A DNA stretch of 64,000 nucleotides from Thermonema rossianum DSM 10300 (GCF_000426825.1 NZ_AUGC01000005.1:167579-231578), one strand, 5' to 3'. Shown: positions 48,765 through 58,218, counted from the stretch's first letter. Notes: a model not told the origin generated them from the letters alone. Numbers and translations are program-made.

Positions 48765-51578
48765 CTATTCTACAACCAAACGCATGGTTTCAAGACGCTC
48801 ATTCGTTTGTATTTGTAAAAAGTAAACGCCCCGTGGCAGTGTCAGTGCAAGTACTTGATGCTTGCCTTGCATACTGCCTCGCCACACTTCTTGCCCCAAT
48901 TGGTTCAACATACGCAAGCGCGCTTGCTGCGCTTGTGGCAAAGTTACCGTAAAGATCCCCTTGCCGGGGTTAGGATACACCTGCACCGCTTCCTGCTGTT
49001 GAGGGGCAGTTCCCGTTACAAACTCAGATACGCTTACCTCCTGCACGGCTGTATAATCCGACTGTATCTGCTTCGTGTCGTTGTAAGCATACACACGGTA
49101 GTAGTAGGTCTTACCCAACAGGACCGTTTCGTCGGTATATGACAGTTCATCTAAAGCCGTAGCGCCGACCATCGTAAATGTTTGTCCATCCTCGGAACGT
49201 TCCACACGGAAACCTTCTGCACCATTGTCGTTGGGGTAGGTCCAACTGACAACCACCCGGGGTACTCCCCCGCTTGATACCGATAAATCTTGTGGTGCAT
49301 TCAATGGCACTTCTATGGTTATAGGAACCGTCTTGCTGTCACTATAATTACCATTGCTCACCGTCAGCTTCACCTGCACGGTGTGCAAACCGGCCGTGGT
49401 ACTCTGCACTTCATAAGTAATCGTATGAGGACCTGCCGTATTGGCTGTGACGTAAGGGGTTATCCCCACATTTTGTTCTGACGTAGCATTGAAATCCCAA
49501 CTCCAACTATTGATGGCAGGCTGGCCGGCTTCTACTCTCGAAGCATCGGAAATGGTCACTGTAAAAGGACTCTTCCCACGCGAAGCACTCAAGCTAATGT
49601 CAGCATTCACTTGTGCATCATAGAGTTTCACGGCATCCAAATAAAGTGCATTTCCATACCCCCCCTTGTTACGAATGGCAAGACGCAAGTCGCTCTGCCC
49701 CACATAAGCCGACAGATCAACGATTTCTTCACGCCACTGACCGGCGGTAGGTGTAAACAGCAAGGTGGTAGCCGGCGCAGTAGCCAAGCTTGTTCCTTCC
49801 TTAGTATAAAGGACCGTTTCAGTAGCCCCACAATCGCTCAACAGTACCACTTCTAAGCCATCATAAAAATTAGAGCTATAAGGCGCATAGGCCACATAAA
49901 AACGCAACTGGGGCTTGCTTGCACCCGACAAACTAAAATAAGGTGAAACCAGCTCTACTTTTTTCCCACTAAAGTCAGCATCAAAATTGTTCACCCACAA
50001 CGCCTGACTCCCTTCATAAGCCGTAGAAGTAAACGCCCAGCCACCATCAGGCGAGTTGCTCGACACCTGCCATACTTCGGTAGTGCCATTGCCGGCTGTA
50101 AGTGTGCCGCTTTCGAAATTGTCAACGATGGGTAAAGCCTGAGGCGCCGACGGTACCACAACCGTAATATTTCTTTTAAATGAAGCGGTTTTGCTGCCAT
50201 TGTCAACCACCAACTCCACTTCATAGGTATAAGAGCCGGGGCCCAAAGCAGTAGGGTCAAAAGTGATGGTGTGCGGTCCGGCGCCGGTTGCGCTACTTGC
50301 AGGCGAAAGTGTGCCACCAACATCGGTGAGGTCGAAATTCCAAGTCCAAGAAGAAATAGGCGGTTCACCACTATCCACCCCGGACTGATCGGTAAGAACA
50401 ACGGTCAAAGGCGCACAGCCACTTTGTTTATCTACTTGAAAGCTGGCATAAATAGGCAGCGGGTCGGCAGCCGGCGAACTCAGCAGCTCTTTTCGGCGTG
50501 GTGAGTTTTGCAATACCGTCTCCATACGGCTCATCTGCCCCTGAGTGAAGAGGTTCATACATACGTCATTGGAATAGTCCATGTAGTTTTGAAACATATC
50601 GGGCAAATCATTAGTCCCTTCGTTGCAGGAGTTACGCCCCGGATAAGTACAAGGCGATGAAGTTGCGTTATCGCCGTCTGCAAGCGGCGTATCACTTACA
50701 AAGTCATCTTTCGAACAATCACCATCGCCCCAAATGTGGCGCAAGCCCAAGAAATGCCCCACCTCATGCGTGGTGGTACGTCCCCGGTCGTAGGCACTCA
50801 ACAAATCATAAGCGGGATTTACGGGGTTTCCCGCAGCATCGTAATTCGAGCCGAAGGCTTTATGCCAAATCACCACGCCATCGGTGCTTGCCGATTCGCC
50901 ACTCGAGGGCAGACCGTCGAGTGTGCTTTCAGGAAACTGTGCATACCCCAACAAGCCACCGGCGAGGTCGAGTACCCAAATATTCAAATACAAATTAGGA
51001 TCCCAAATGGTAGCCGGCTTAATGACAGACTCTACATAAGAGTCGCTAAAAGGTGGAGTGCTCCACCCCATCGCGTTACGATCCACACGATGCACGCCCG
51101 GCTCGGCAAGGGGCAAGCCGTCGGGGTCACGGGTAGCCAACTTAAACTCTATACTAATACTGCCCGCTACCGGCTGAAAGTCGGCAGGTGTATTTACTGC
51201 ATCGGCATTGGTGCGGTTAAAGTCTTCGTTAAGCACCCGTATTTGAGACTCTATTTGGGCATAAGGCAGGTTGGTGCCACTTCCTATATTTTCGCCATTA
51301 TGAATAACATGCACTACTACCGGAATGGTATAAGTTGCTTTTTTGTAAACGCCCTTTTTCTTGGCTTCCTCCAAGCTGCGCAGGCGGGGCGCCAGCCACT
51401 GTTCAAATGCCTCATCGGAAGGAAACGAAGGATAACGCGCACGCAGCTGTTGCATGTACTCTACGGTAGCACAGCGCTTCAAAGCAGCTTCTCTTGACTT
51501 CGGTGTCTTTTGCGCGTAGCTGCCATGCCACAAAAGCCCTAACAACACAAGGAAAATCCAAGTTTTTTGAAACTTCAT
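48765..51578 (-). CDS. Secreted M43 (pappalysin-like) metalloprotease with PKD, Fn3 and T9SS sorting domains
   Basis: Start MKFQKTWIF gives a good signal peptide (to SYAQ, about residue 23); the longer frame has none. The 937-residue protein has a propeptide-like part, a zinc-protease domain with HEVGHFLGLRH (His about 271) and the following Met-turn region (NYMDYSNDVCMNLFT), a PKD domain (about 370-450), a beta-sandwich of adhesin/MAM type (about 455-630), a second PKD (about 650-740), a fibronectin III domain (about 745-835) and a C-terminal sorting domain (VYPNPGKGIFTVTLP ... GVYFLQIQ ... MRLVVE). It should be exported by T9SS and degrade extracellular protein. It shares a bidirectional terminator with the Dna2-like gene. 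Confidence 0.94.
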   Translation of the reverse strand: MKFQKTWIFLVLLGLLWHGSYAQKTPKSREAALKRCATVEYMQQLRARYPSFPSDEAFEQWLAPRLRSLEEAKKKGVYKKATYTIPVVVHVIHNGENIGSGTNLPYAQIESQIRVLNEDFNRTNADAVNTPADFQPVAGSISIEFKLATRDPDGLPLAEPGVHRVDRNAMGWSTPPFSDSYVESVIKPATIWDPNLYLNIWVLDLAGGLLGYAQFPESTLDGLPSSGESASTDGVVIWHKAFGSNYDAAGNPVNPAYDLLSAYDRGRTTTHEVGHFLGLRHIWGDGDCSKDDFVSDTPLADGDNATSSPCTYPGRNSCNEGTNDLPDMFQNYMDYSNDVCMNLFTQGQMSRMETVLQNSPRRKELLSSPAADPLPIYASFQVDKQSGCAPLTVVLTDQSGVDSGEPPISSWTWNFDLTDVGGTLSPASSATGAGPHTITFDPTALGPGSYTYEVELVVDNGSKTASFKRNITVVVPSAPQALPIVDNFESGTLTAGNGTTEVWQVSSNSPDGGWAFTSTAYEGSQALWVNNFDADFSGKKVELVSPYFSLSGASKPQLRFYVAYAPYSSNFYDGLEVVLLSDCGATETVLYTKEGTSLATAPATTLLFTPTAGQWREEIVDLSAYVGQSDLRLAIRNKGGYGNALYLDAVKLYDAQVNADISLSASRGKSPFTVTISDASRVEAGQPAINSWSWDFNATSEQNVGITPYVTANTAGPHTITYEVQSTTAGLHTVQVKLTVSNGNYSDSKTVPITIEVPLNAPQDLSVSSGGVPRVVVSWTYPNDNGAEGFRVERSEDGQTFTMVGATALDELSYTDETVLLGKTYYYRVYAYNDTKQIQSDYTAVQEVSVSEFVTGTAPQQQEAVQVYPNPGKGIFTVTLPQAQQARLRMLNQLGQEVWRGSMQGKHQVLALTLPRGVYFLQIQTNERLETMRLVVE

Positions 51579-51611
51579 GGTATTTTGTATTTGAAACACA
51601 ACAAAATCTTT

Positions 51612-51619
51612 CAAAGATA
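51612..51619 (-). promoter_or_regulatory. -7 element of the M43 protease gene
   Basis: Minus-strand TATCTTTG matches TAnnTTTG, 33 nt upstream of the ATG. No convincing -33 TTG at the standard spacing. Confidence 0.5.
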
Positions 51620-51719
51620 CGCATTTTTTCAAAAAAATACGCTTTAAAAAGCATCAAATACCTTAATCAATACTACCAATATGGCTCTCATGATTATTTG
51701 ATGCATCGCGCAGCATATC

Positions 51720-51960
51720 ATGGCAAAAAACATGCTTTTGAGCCCTTTTCCATCCTCTGTCACCGCAAAGCTTCTATCCTGTCATCTCTCCTTTCCCTGC
51801 CACTTCGAGCGTAAACGGGAAATCGCTCTTGCGCTGCTTGCTTTGATGAAATGACTTGTGCCCGCTCGACGTAGCAAAAAATACAAAAGCAAGCACGAGG
51901 CAATGAGAACGAGATGCTGCGCTCCGTTCGAAATGACAAAAGGAAACAGACAAACACACC
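51720..51960. repeat. Non-coding stretch resembling interspersed repeats of Bacteroidota
   Basis: The 585-nt gap between the protease and mutA holds no gene. Within it, GAACGAGATGCTGCGCTCCG followed by TTCGAAATGAC, and an upstream degenerate counterpart (GCGCTGCTTGCTTTGATGAAATGAC), resemble the short repeats that are scattered in many Bacteroidota genomes and that often give spurious small ORFs containing Phe-Glu-Arg-Ser. Several overlapping false frames on the minus strand here show that pattern. Only this copy is visible in the window. Identification is by memory of such repeats. Confidence 0.45.
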
Positions 51961-52094
51961 ACAAGCCCTATTAGTAAAGCATGGATCAAAGTCCGGATAA
52001 GCAAACTTTGAAAATCAAAGTATTTTAATTTTTAAAAAATAGAAAAATGCTTTTACTTGTCGTGGCTACTTTGCTTGGGAAGCCGGAGAAAGCA

Positions 52095-52138
52095 AAAAAG
52101 CAAAAGACACGCTGCCATGAGCATGTCTTTTGCTTTTT
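52095..52138 (-). terminator. Terminator of the tdo-mutA unit
   Basis: A perfect 15-bp stem (AAAAAGCAAAAGACA at 52095-52109 against 52124-52138) with a 14-nt loop that can form 3 more pairs. On the minus strand it is followed by a T-run. It lies 25 nt after the mutA stop. Confidence 0.85.
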
Positions 52139-52163
52139 CGAATCTTTAAAAAGCTTTACAAAA

Positions 52164-53456
52164 TCATGCCTCCGGCATTGCCAAGGTTTCGTATCGAATA
52201 AAAGGCAACGCCTTTCCTTTAAACAAAGCAGCTTCTACCGGCAGTGGTTGGTCATTGGGGTTGGGGTATTTGTTCACGCCCAGCAGTACCTGCTTCCCTG
52301 AACGCAAACGCCCGGTAAGTTGTGCAACTGCTTTTTCTGCATCGCGCATGAGTTGTTCTACGGCTGCCGGCTCGCGCAACCAGCCCATGCTTTCCAACTG
52401 CTGCAATTGCTGCCATACTTGTTGACAAAAAGCTTCGGTAGCAGCTTCCACAAAATAACTGCCCGATGCCGGCAATTGTACCTTGTCCAGGTAGCTCTCA
52501 TCCTTCAACATGATGGGAATATTGCGGCTAATGCGCCTTGAAAAAGCGCTATGCTGCCCACTGATATAATCGTAAGGATCGGCTGTAAGCACATCGGCGC
52601 CCCCCACCACTGCTGCGGCCATTTCCACTGTAGCACGCAACAAATTATTGTAAGCATCGGCAGCAGTTTTGTTGTAGAGCGCCGTGCGTGCATGCAGCGG
52701 CAACCGCCCGGGTGCCTCGATAAGCTGCGCCAGGCGGAACCACAACAAACGCGCACTGCGCAGCTTGGCTATCTCCATAAAATAGCGGCTTCCTATCGAG
52801 AAGCTCAACTCCATACGTTCGTAAGGGTCTATGCCACGTTGCCGCAGCTCTATGCCATAAGTAATGGCTGCCGCCAATGTATAGCTTAAAGTATGGGTTA
52901 AAGGCAAGCCGGCTTCTTGAAAGTTACGCCCCTGTACCGCCAAGCCTGCCTGTGGGTGTTGTTTCAGGAAATCGGCCAAGCGGTCCCACTCTTCCCGCTT
53001 TAAGGGTGCCCCTTCTGAAATGATTTTCTCGGTCAGCGGGTCTATGAGGCAAGCTGTTGCCGGTCGCTCTATTTGCTGCCAATCAATCACATAAGCGGGG
53101 GCAGCCGGCAAGACAGCACCGGGCAGTTGTTCCCAATAGAATTCATCTGCCCCCCAATTCGCTGCTTCTTCATGCAGGGGCTCTTGAGGCGCTTGCTTCG
53201 ACGGATAGATCACAACCCGGTTTTTCCAGCCTTTCGGTGCCAGGCGCTGCAATAAAGCATGACGCTTTTGCACCGTGGCATCATTCAGATCTTCCTGTGT
53301 ATAAACCGGTTCTATAGCTATGCCTTCTTCCGTAAGACTTACCAAATCCTCGTAGCTTCCCCCTTTTAGCGTTTTTTCAATCAGCTGAACCCAGTCCTTC
53401 TTGCTATAGGCGGGAAACTCACTCAACAACGATTGAATATCTTTTTCCATGTTCAT
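52164..53456 (-). CDS. mutA: Methylmalonyl-CoA mutase small subunit (family protein)
   Basis: A 430-residue protein of the methylmalonyl-CoA mutase TIM-barrel family. The N-terminal FPAYSKKDWVQLIEKTLKG, the central RGIDPYERMELSFSIGSRYFMEIAKLRSARLLW and ADPYDYISGQHSAFSRRISRN with the C-terminal GVNKYPN match the family. It ends after the barrel and has no B12-binding domain, and therefore fits the non-catalytic small subunit (MutA) that pairs with MutB. mutB is not in the window. The tryptophan dioxygenase gene lies 12 nt upstream and is probably co-transcribed. Start could be Met1 or Met3. Confidence 0.88.
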   Translation of the reverse strand: MNMEKDIQSLLSEFPAYSKKDWVQLIEKTLKGGSYEDLVSLTEEGIAIEPVYTQEDLNDATVQKRHALLQRLAPKGWKNRVVIYPSKQAPQEPLHEEAANWGADEFYWEQLPGAVLPAAPAYVIDWQQIERPATACLIDPLTEKIISEGAPLKREEWDRLADFLKQHPQAGLAVQGRNFQEAGLPLTHTLSYTLAAAITYGIELRQRGIDPYERMELSFSIGSRYFMEIAKLRSARLLWFRLAQLIEAPGRLPLHARTALYNKTAADAYNNLLRATVEMAAAVVGGADVLTADPYDYISGQHSAFSRRISRNIPIMLKDESYLDKVQLPASGSYFVEAATEAFCQQVWQQLQQLESMGWLREPAAVEQLMRDAEKAVAQLTGRLRSGKQVLLGVNKYPNPNDQPLPVEAALFKGKALPFIRYETLAMPEA

Positions 53457-53468
53457 AAGCAGGCTTTT

Positions 53469-54428
53469 TTAATCTATAAGTTGTGTGCCCCATTTGGCAA
53501 CTTCCTCCTCTGTCCAAAGCGAGGGGAAAAATATGATTTTCTGAAAGCGGGGCGGCAGGTATTTCGTCCAGTTGGTGCCACCGGTTGCCGCTACGGCTTC
53601 GCCTTTCTTCTTCATCAAGTACTTGGCTGCTGCCCGCAAATGAGCCAGGCGCCAACCTACGTTGAAACGATTATCGAAGCGACGGTACTCTTCACGAATT
53701 GCTTGTTGTTCTTCATTACCCATATGCACGAGGCGACGTTCCAGTAAAGCATACAGGTTCTTTTGTGCATGCTGCCGCGCCAGCTGCTGCAGATGTGCAT
53801 CGTACTTCTCCTCAAAGTGCTGCAAGGTAATGGTTTTTTTGCCGGTTTCTTCTTCAATAGCCCCGCGCTTCCAGTAAATAAACGGATATAGCTCTTCCGG
53901 TGACCCGGTTGCTTGCCGGTCTTGCCGTTGGGCTTTGTCAAGCAACTCCCATAAATGCGTTGATTTGATTTCTATTTCCCGGAATTGTACTGACTGAAAG
54001 CCGCTTGCCGGCAATAGCGCCATACGGAATTTACGAAACTGCTCATACTCCATCCCCTCGCTCATGATATCCGAAGAGCGCACCAAAATATCCATGTATC
54101 TGTTGATACGCTGCATCTTGTCATGCCATACTGCAAATGAAAGACGCTCATCCGCATTGAGCATTTGGTCTATCTCCCACTGTATGAGCTTAAAGAAAAG
54201 CTCCGTTATTTGGTGGTACACAACAAATATCATCTCATCGGGGAAAGTGGTGCGCGGATGCTGCAAGGTCATCAATGTATCCAGGGCAATGTAATCCCAA
54301 TATTTCAGATAGTCGGTGTAGAGCAGCCCCTCCAGGTTGGAAGCCAAGTCTTGTCCTGTTTGAGCATATCGCTGTGATAACTGCCGGAGTTGTTCCAATA
54401 CTTTTTCGTCTAAATCTTGGTAGGTCAT
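53469..54428 (-). CDS. kynA: Tryptophan 2,3-dioxygenase
   Basis: Haem enzyme opening the indole ring of tryptophan to N-formylkynurenine, first step of the kynurenine pathway. The 319-residue protein has YTDYLKYWDYIALDTLM, DEMIFVVYHQITELFFKLI (His72 at the place of the distal His of known enzymes), and a C-terminal WRLAHLRAAAKYL that should carry the proximal haem His, followed by ATGGTNWTKYLPP, a variant of the substrate loop. mutA follows after 12 nt. No kynureninase or formamidase gene is adjacent. Confidence 0.93.
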   Translation of the reverse strand: MTYQDLDEKVLEQLRQLSQRYAQTGQDLASNLEGLLYTDYLKYWDYIALDTLMTLQHPRTTFPDEMIFVVYHQITELFFKLIQWEIDQMLNADERLSFAVWHDKMQRINRYMDILVRSSDIMSEGMEYEQFRKFRMALLPASGFQSVQFREIEIKSTHLWELLDKAQRQDRQATGSPEELYPFIYWKRGAIEEETGKKTITLQHFEEKYDAHLQQLARQHAQKNLYALLERRLVHMGNEEQQAIREEYRRFDNRFNVGWRLAHLRAAAKYLMKKKGEAVAATGGTNWTKYLPPRFQKIIFFPSLWTEEEVAKWGTQLID

Positions 54429-54464
54429 AACGAATGATGGTTTTTCATACAGGCAATTTTAGTG

Positions 54465-54472
54465 CAAAAATA
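54465..54472 (-). promoter_or_regulatory. -7 element upstream of the dioxygenase gene
   Basis: Minus-strand TATTTTTG matches TAnnTTTG, 36 nt upstream of the ATG. No TTG at 19-21 nt, so support is limited. Confidence 0.45.
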
Positions 54473-54540
54473 AGTATTGTACAAAAGCGACTTGAATAAA
54501 GTAAAGCTAAAAATACCGGGGCATGGGTATGTATGGGCAA

Positions 54541-54571
54541 AAAACAAAAGGCACCTCAGCAGAGGTGCCTT
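54541..54571 (-). terminator. Terminator of the DUF2147 gene
   Basis: A perfect 10-bp stem (AAGGCACCTC / GAGGTGCCTT) with a 4-nt loop; on the minus strand it continues with TTTGTTTTTT. It lies 20 nt past the stop codon. Confidence 0.88.
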
Positions 54572-54591
54572 CTTTGTGGTATGCCGTTTGG

Positions 54592-55023
54592 CTATTCTAC
54601 CCTGTACCAGGTTTGTGTGCGGTAGAACGGTCCCAAATAGCCGCGTACTTTCAGCGTATTTTCATCTTCCAGCCACATTTTGCAGCGATACACCTTCCCT
54701 TTTTTAGGGTCGAGGATTTCGCCGCCGGTGTACTCATCGCCATCTTTTTCCATATTCAACACGATGACCATGCCCATCACGGGCTTGTCTTTGCGCCAGT
54801 CGCTACATTTGTCGCAAACGGCATCTTGACGGCTGGGGTCAAGGATTTTTACCACTTTGCCGGCATACTTGCCACTTTTCGTTTTGTAAATCTGTACATG
54901 AGACTTGGGCTTGCCGGTTTCATCATCGATGGTTTTCCAAACCCCGGTGATGTCTTTCTGGGCAAACAGCAAGCCGCTGGTCAACAGCACGGCAAACAGT
55001 GAGAGGAGTGTTTTTTTCAGCAT
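54592..55023 (-). CDS. Exported DUF2147 family protein
   Basis: A 143-residue protein with a signal peptide (to LLFAQ, about residue 22) and a DUF2147 beta-barrel-like domain: ITGVWKTIDDETGKPKSHVQIYKT at the start, a central CDKCSDW with two Cys, GMVIVLNM and GGEILDPKKGKVYRCKMWL with GYLGPFYRTQTWYRVE at the end. The function of the family is unknown; it is periplasmic or outer-membrane associated. It lies 93 nt after the TonB receptor on the same strand. Confidence 0.9.
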   Translation of the reverse strand: MLKKTLLSLFAVLLTSGLLFAQKDITGVWKTIDDETGKPKSHVQIYKTKSGKYAGKVVKILDPSRQDAVCDKCSDWRKDKPVMGMVIVLNMEKDGDEYTGGEILDPKKGKVYRCKMWLEDENTLKVRGYLGPFYRTQTWYRVE

Positions 55024-55116
55024 AGTTTTACTTTTTTGTTTTTGTACTTAGCACATAAATGCTTGTACAAAATAGAACATTCTACTGAAAAATGCAATGC
55101 ATGCATAATATTTTTT

Positions 55117-57690
55117 TCAGAATCGAACAATGAGTTTAGAAAAGTAGAAGGCGCCATCGGTGCCATGTTGCACGGCATCCCACAAGCCACCGGTCTCTGT
55201 TTCAGTGTCTTGTTGTGTAGGATACACATTAAACAGGTTGCTGGCACCTATCTTTAAGGATATGTTTTTATACAAATCATATCCCAAGGTTACATCGGTC
55301 ACTACCACAGGGTTGTAAATGTCTTCGGTGCCCAACCAATCGATAAGCACCACTTTATCGAAGCGTACCGCTCTTATGTTGGCATTGAAGCGGTTGCGCT
55401 GATAATCTATGCTGGCGGTGATTTTGCTGGGCGGTGCCGAAGCTAAAAGAAAATGTTTTTCACGTTCCCCAAAATAAATATCCTCTTTACCGCGCAACTT
55501 AGCGCTGGTTTTTACAGCACCTAATTCCATCGTATTGAAGTTGCCGGCCAAGCTGAAGGTAAAGCTATGCTCTTCACTCATACGCAACACATAAGCCAGG
55601 ATAACATCTAAGCCAAAGGTACGGGTGTCCAAGGCATTGGTAAAGAACTGAGCAGCGCCTACCCCCAAAGCTTGCAAGTCGGCACCAATATCGGGATCGG
55701 TGTCTTCAAAAGCACCGGTCAGCACTATGCGATCGCGCACATCGACCATGTATCCGTCTATTGTCGCGGAGAAGACATCATTAGAGAAGGTGAAGCCCAA
55801 GCTGGCATTCAGCGATTCTTCTTGTTTCAGCTGTGGAATACCGAGCGTGCGGGTAATAGGACTGTTGTTTTTGGCAATGATTTTATCTACCGGCTGCCCC
55901 GATACAAAATCGGTAAAGGTGGTGTTATAGTATATTTGCGCCAAAGAAGGGGCACGGAAACCGGTGCTCACGGACCCACGTACAGCCAATTGTTTACTCA
56001 AAGCATAGCGCGAAGCCAATTTGGCTGTGAAGGTGCTGCCGAAGTCGCTATAGTTTTCGAAGCGGGCAGCGGCAGCCACCAGCCACTTTTGTGTAATATC
56101 CAATTCGCCGTCTATGTAAAACGCCAGGTTATAGCGACTTTCATCCACTTCGTTTTCGGGGCGGAAGCCGGGAAATCCTTGTGAGCCGCCGGGTTTGGAG
56201 TTGGGGTCGTCCGGGTCGTCGTAATCTTTCCAAGAGGCTTCTTCCCCGGCAAATATTTGGTAACGGTCGATGCGGTATTCGGTACCAAATGCCAAGTTAA
56301 AGCCTTGCATGATATTTTTATAATAACGGGTAAAATGCAGGCCCGTAATATTCTGACTGAAAGCGTGCCCGCCGGCATCGAAACGGGTGGGTGACTTCAC
56401 GCCCAAGGAGGCGTTCAGTGTGCCATCGATAATGTAGTGGAAATAATTACGTCCATAGGTATTATTGAAATCCACATCCCAGCCCTTAAATTTGCTGCGC
56501 ACCCCGGCCGAGAACGATATGTCGCGAATGTCGGAAGTAATACGAGGGTCAAAGCCATTGGGATAAATCTGTGGCACATTACGTTCGCTGTTGGCCTCAC
56601 GAGTCCAGGCATAAGCATCCGTATAGCGCTGGCTATACCCGCCGAAGGCATACACAGCTGCCGTATTGTTCAAAGGCAGCTCGGCATTAACAAAAGTACG
56701 GAAGTTGTCCACCGCCGCACTACCGAACTGGCGACGGTAAATATCAAACTTGGCAGGGTCAGCCGGCCGGTTGGTGTGATTTTGTTTCAAGAAATCTATG
56801 GTAGTGTTGATAAAACCCTTCTTTCCTAAAGCCACGCCATAGTTGGCTGCTACTTGCACCGTTTCACCATCAAACTGTTTATCAGCTTTCACGTCATATT
56901 GTGAAGGCGGCTGCGCATTATACATGCCGGTCGTGACATTCAACGACCCTTTATCTACATCCGATTTCAAAACGATATTAATCACACCGGCGATGGCATC
57001 GGAACCATACTGGGCGCTGGCACCATCGCGCAAAATTTCGATACGCTCAATGGCAGCCGCCGGAATAGCATTCAGGTCGGTGCCGGTATTGCCCCGGCCG
57101 CGCGAGCCAAAAATATTGATTAAAGAAGACTGATGACGACGCTTGCCGTTAATAAGCACCAACGTTTGGTCGGGTCCCAAGCCACGCAGCGTAGCCGGCA
57201 TGATATGATCGGCGCCGTCAGCACCCGATTGGCGGTTGGCATTAAACGAAGGCGCCACATAGTGAAGCAGCTGATTGATTTCCACTTGTCCGTAGTCGTT
57301 GGTAAATTTCTGCACATCGAGCACATCCACGGCTACGGGGGTTTCGGTAACCGAACGGTTCAGGCTGCGGCTACCCACAATGGCTACTTCCTGCAGGCTC
57401 AGAGCCGAAGGCTTCAAGCGCACCTCGATGCTCGTACGTCCGTTTAAAGGGTAACGCAAAGGCTCATAACCTACAAACTCGAACAAGAGCACTGCTTGGG
57501 GACTGCTTACATTCATAGTAAATTGCCCGTCAGCATCGGTGGCGGTTCCATTGGAAGTACCTTCTTCCAAGACTGTGGTTCCGGGCAGGGGCTTGCCTTC
57601 GTCGTCAAGCACCCGCCCTTTGACTTCTACTTGTGCATGAGCTTGCCATGACAGAAGCAGTAGCATGCAATAGATAAAAAAGTGCTTCAT
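55117..57690 (-). CDS. TonB-dependent outer-membrane receptor
   Basis: The start MKHFFIYCML gives a clear signal peptide (to AHAQ, about 20); the longer frame adds a non-signal extension. The 857-residue protein has a carboxypeptidase-regulatory-like domain (about 22-105, VKGRVLDDEGKPLPGTTVLEEG), a TonB plug (about 115-240: LRGLGPDQTLVLINGKRRH and GASAQYGSDAIAGVINIVLK) and a 22-strand barrel ending FYFSKLIVRF. No SusD partner is adjacent, so it is not a glycan-utilisation SusC pair; the ligand may be a metal chelate or other small molecule. No riboswitch or obvious operator is visible in the 500 nt upstream. Confidence 0.94.
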   Translation of the reverse strand: MKHFFIYCMLLLLSWQAHAQVEVKGRVLDDEGKPLPGTTVLEEGTSNGTATDADGQFTMNVSSPQAVLLFEFVGYEPLRYPLNGRTSIEVRLKPSALSLQEVAIVGSRSLNRSVTETPVAVDVLDVQKFTNDYGQVEINQLLHYVAPSFNANRQSGADGADHIMPATLRGLGPDQTLVLINGKRRHQSSLINIFGSRGRGNTGTDLNAIPAAAIERIEILRDGASAQYGSDAIAGVINIVLKSDVDKGSLNVTTGMYNAQPPSQYDVKADKQFDGETVQVAANYGVALGKKGFINTTIDFLKQNHTNRPADPAKFDIYRRQFGSAAVDNFRTFVNAELPLNNTAAVYAFGGYSQRYTDAYAWTREANSERNVPQIYPNGFDPRITSDIRDISFSAGVRSKFKGWDVDFNNTYGRNYFHYIIDGTLNASLGVKSPTRFDAGGHAFSQNITGLHFTRYYKNIMQGFNLAFGTEYRIDRYQIFAGEEASWKDYDDPDDPNSKPGGSQGFPGFRPENEVDESRYNLAFYIDGELDITQKWLVAAAARFENYSDFGSTFTAKLASRYALSKQLAVRGSVSTGFRAPSLAQIYYNTTFTDFVSGQPVDKIIAKNNSPITRTLGIPQLKQEESLNASLGFTFSNDVFSATIDGYMVDVRDRIVLTGAFEDTDPDIGADLQALGVGAAQFFTNALDTRTFGLDVILAYVLRMSEEHSFTFSLAGNFNTMELGAVKTSAKLRGKEDIYFGEREKHFLLASAPPSKITASIDYQRNRFNANIRAVRFDKVVLIDWLGTEDIYNPVVVTDVTLGYDLYKNISLKIGASNLFNVYPTQQDTETETGGLWDAVQHGTDGAFYFSKLIVRF

Positions 57691-58185
57691 AGGTTTGTTT
57701 TTTTTAGAGGTTAACAAAAATTCTTTTGTCCCAATAAATTTAAACTTTAAAAACAAACCACAATAATAAATACCAGGCAAAAACAATATGAAGAAATGTA
57801 ATACTGTGTATTAAAAAGAAGCAAAATAGACTTTGGAGACAAAAAAAGTAAACAAATAAAATAACAAGGCAATAAAATAAAGGCTAATAATCAAGCATAT
57901 AAGAAGATGTATCATTATGAACACGCTCACTTACATGTGACACATCAGTTATAAAAAACAAAAACAATACATAATCAACAGCCTGCCAAGGCATTACAAG
58001 CAAAACTACTCCCCTGTCGGCAATTTCAAACACACCAACGGACTTTGGGCGGACATACCGAAGTTTATCCGGTCCAGCTATGCTGTTTTTTGCGATTCTT
58101 TCGGCATGCAAAAAAAGAACAAGCGCCGCGGCACCTCACCGGGCTGCTCTATTCAATCAGGCAGAAAAAATGCAACAAAACAAAC
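57691..58185. other. Intergenic region without a recognised gene
   Basis: About 500 nt between the TonB receptor and a lipoprotein gene. The part next to the receptor (57700-57900) is AT-rich leader/promoter sequence; the part at 57960-58130 is more GC-rich. A perfect dyad ATGTG-A-CACAT lies at 57935-57945. A 75-residue minus-strand frame (57884-58111) looks non-biological. I see no riboswitch signature. The only structured element is the terminator at its far end. Confidence 0.5.
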
Positions 58186-58218
58186 AAAAAAGGCACTCCG
58201 GTCGGGAGCGCCCTTTTT
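58186..58218 (-). terminator. Terminator of the 136-residue lipoprotein gene
   Basis: On the minus strand an imperfect stem (AAAAAGGGCGCTCC against GGAGTGCCTTTTTT, one G-U or bulge) is followed by a T-rich run. It lies 19 nt downstream of the stop codon. Confidence 0.75.

Noticed and set aside
51760..52004. Several overlapping 60-76-residue frames on the minus strand
   Set aside because: They overlap each other in all three frames and translate the repeat-like sequence; none has a start context or family likeness.
55037..55072. Hairpin TTTTGTAC...GTACAAAA between the DUF2147 and TonB genes as a terminator
   Set aside because: The stem is AT-rich and interrupted, and on the minus strand it is followed by A-rich, not T-rich, sequence.
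57691..57786. N-terminal extension of the TonB receptor
   Set aside because: The signal peptide begins at the Met encoded at 57690; the extra 32 residues precede it.
57935..57945. ATGTG-A-CACAT dyad that recalls half of a CRP site
   Set aside because: Only 11 nt, spacing does not fit the TGTGA-N6-TCACA consensus, and position is over 240 nt from the TonB receptor start.
57884..58111. A 75-residue minus-strand frame between the lipoprotein and TonB genes
   Set aside because: No family, odd composition, no promoter or downstream partner; left as intergenic.
57691..58185. Possible cobalamin or other riboswitch upstream of the TonB receptor
   Set aside because: No B12-box or other conserved riboswitch core was found in the minus-strand leader.
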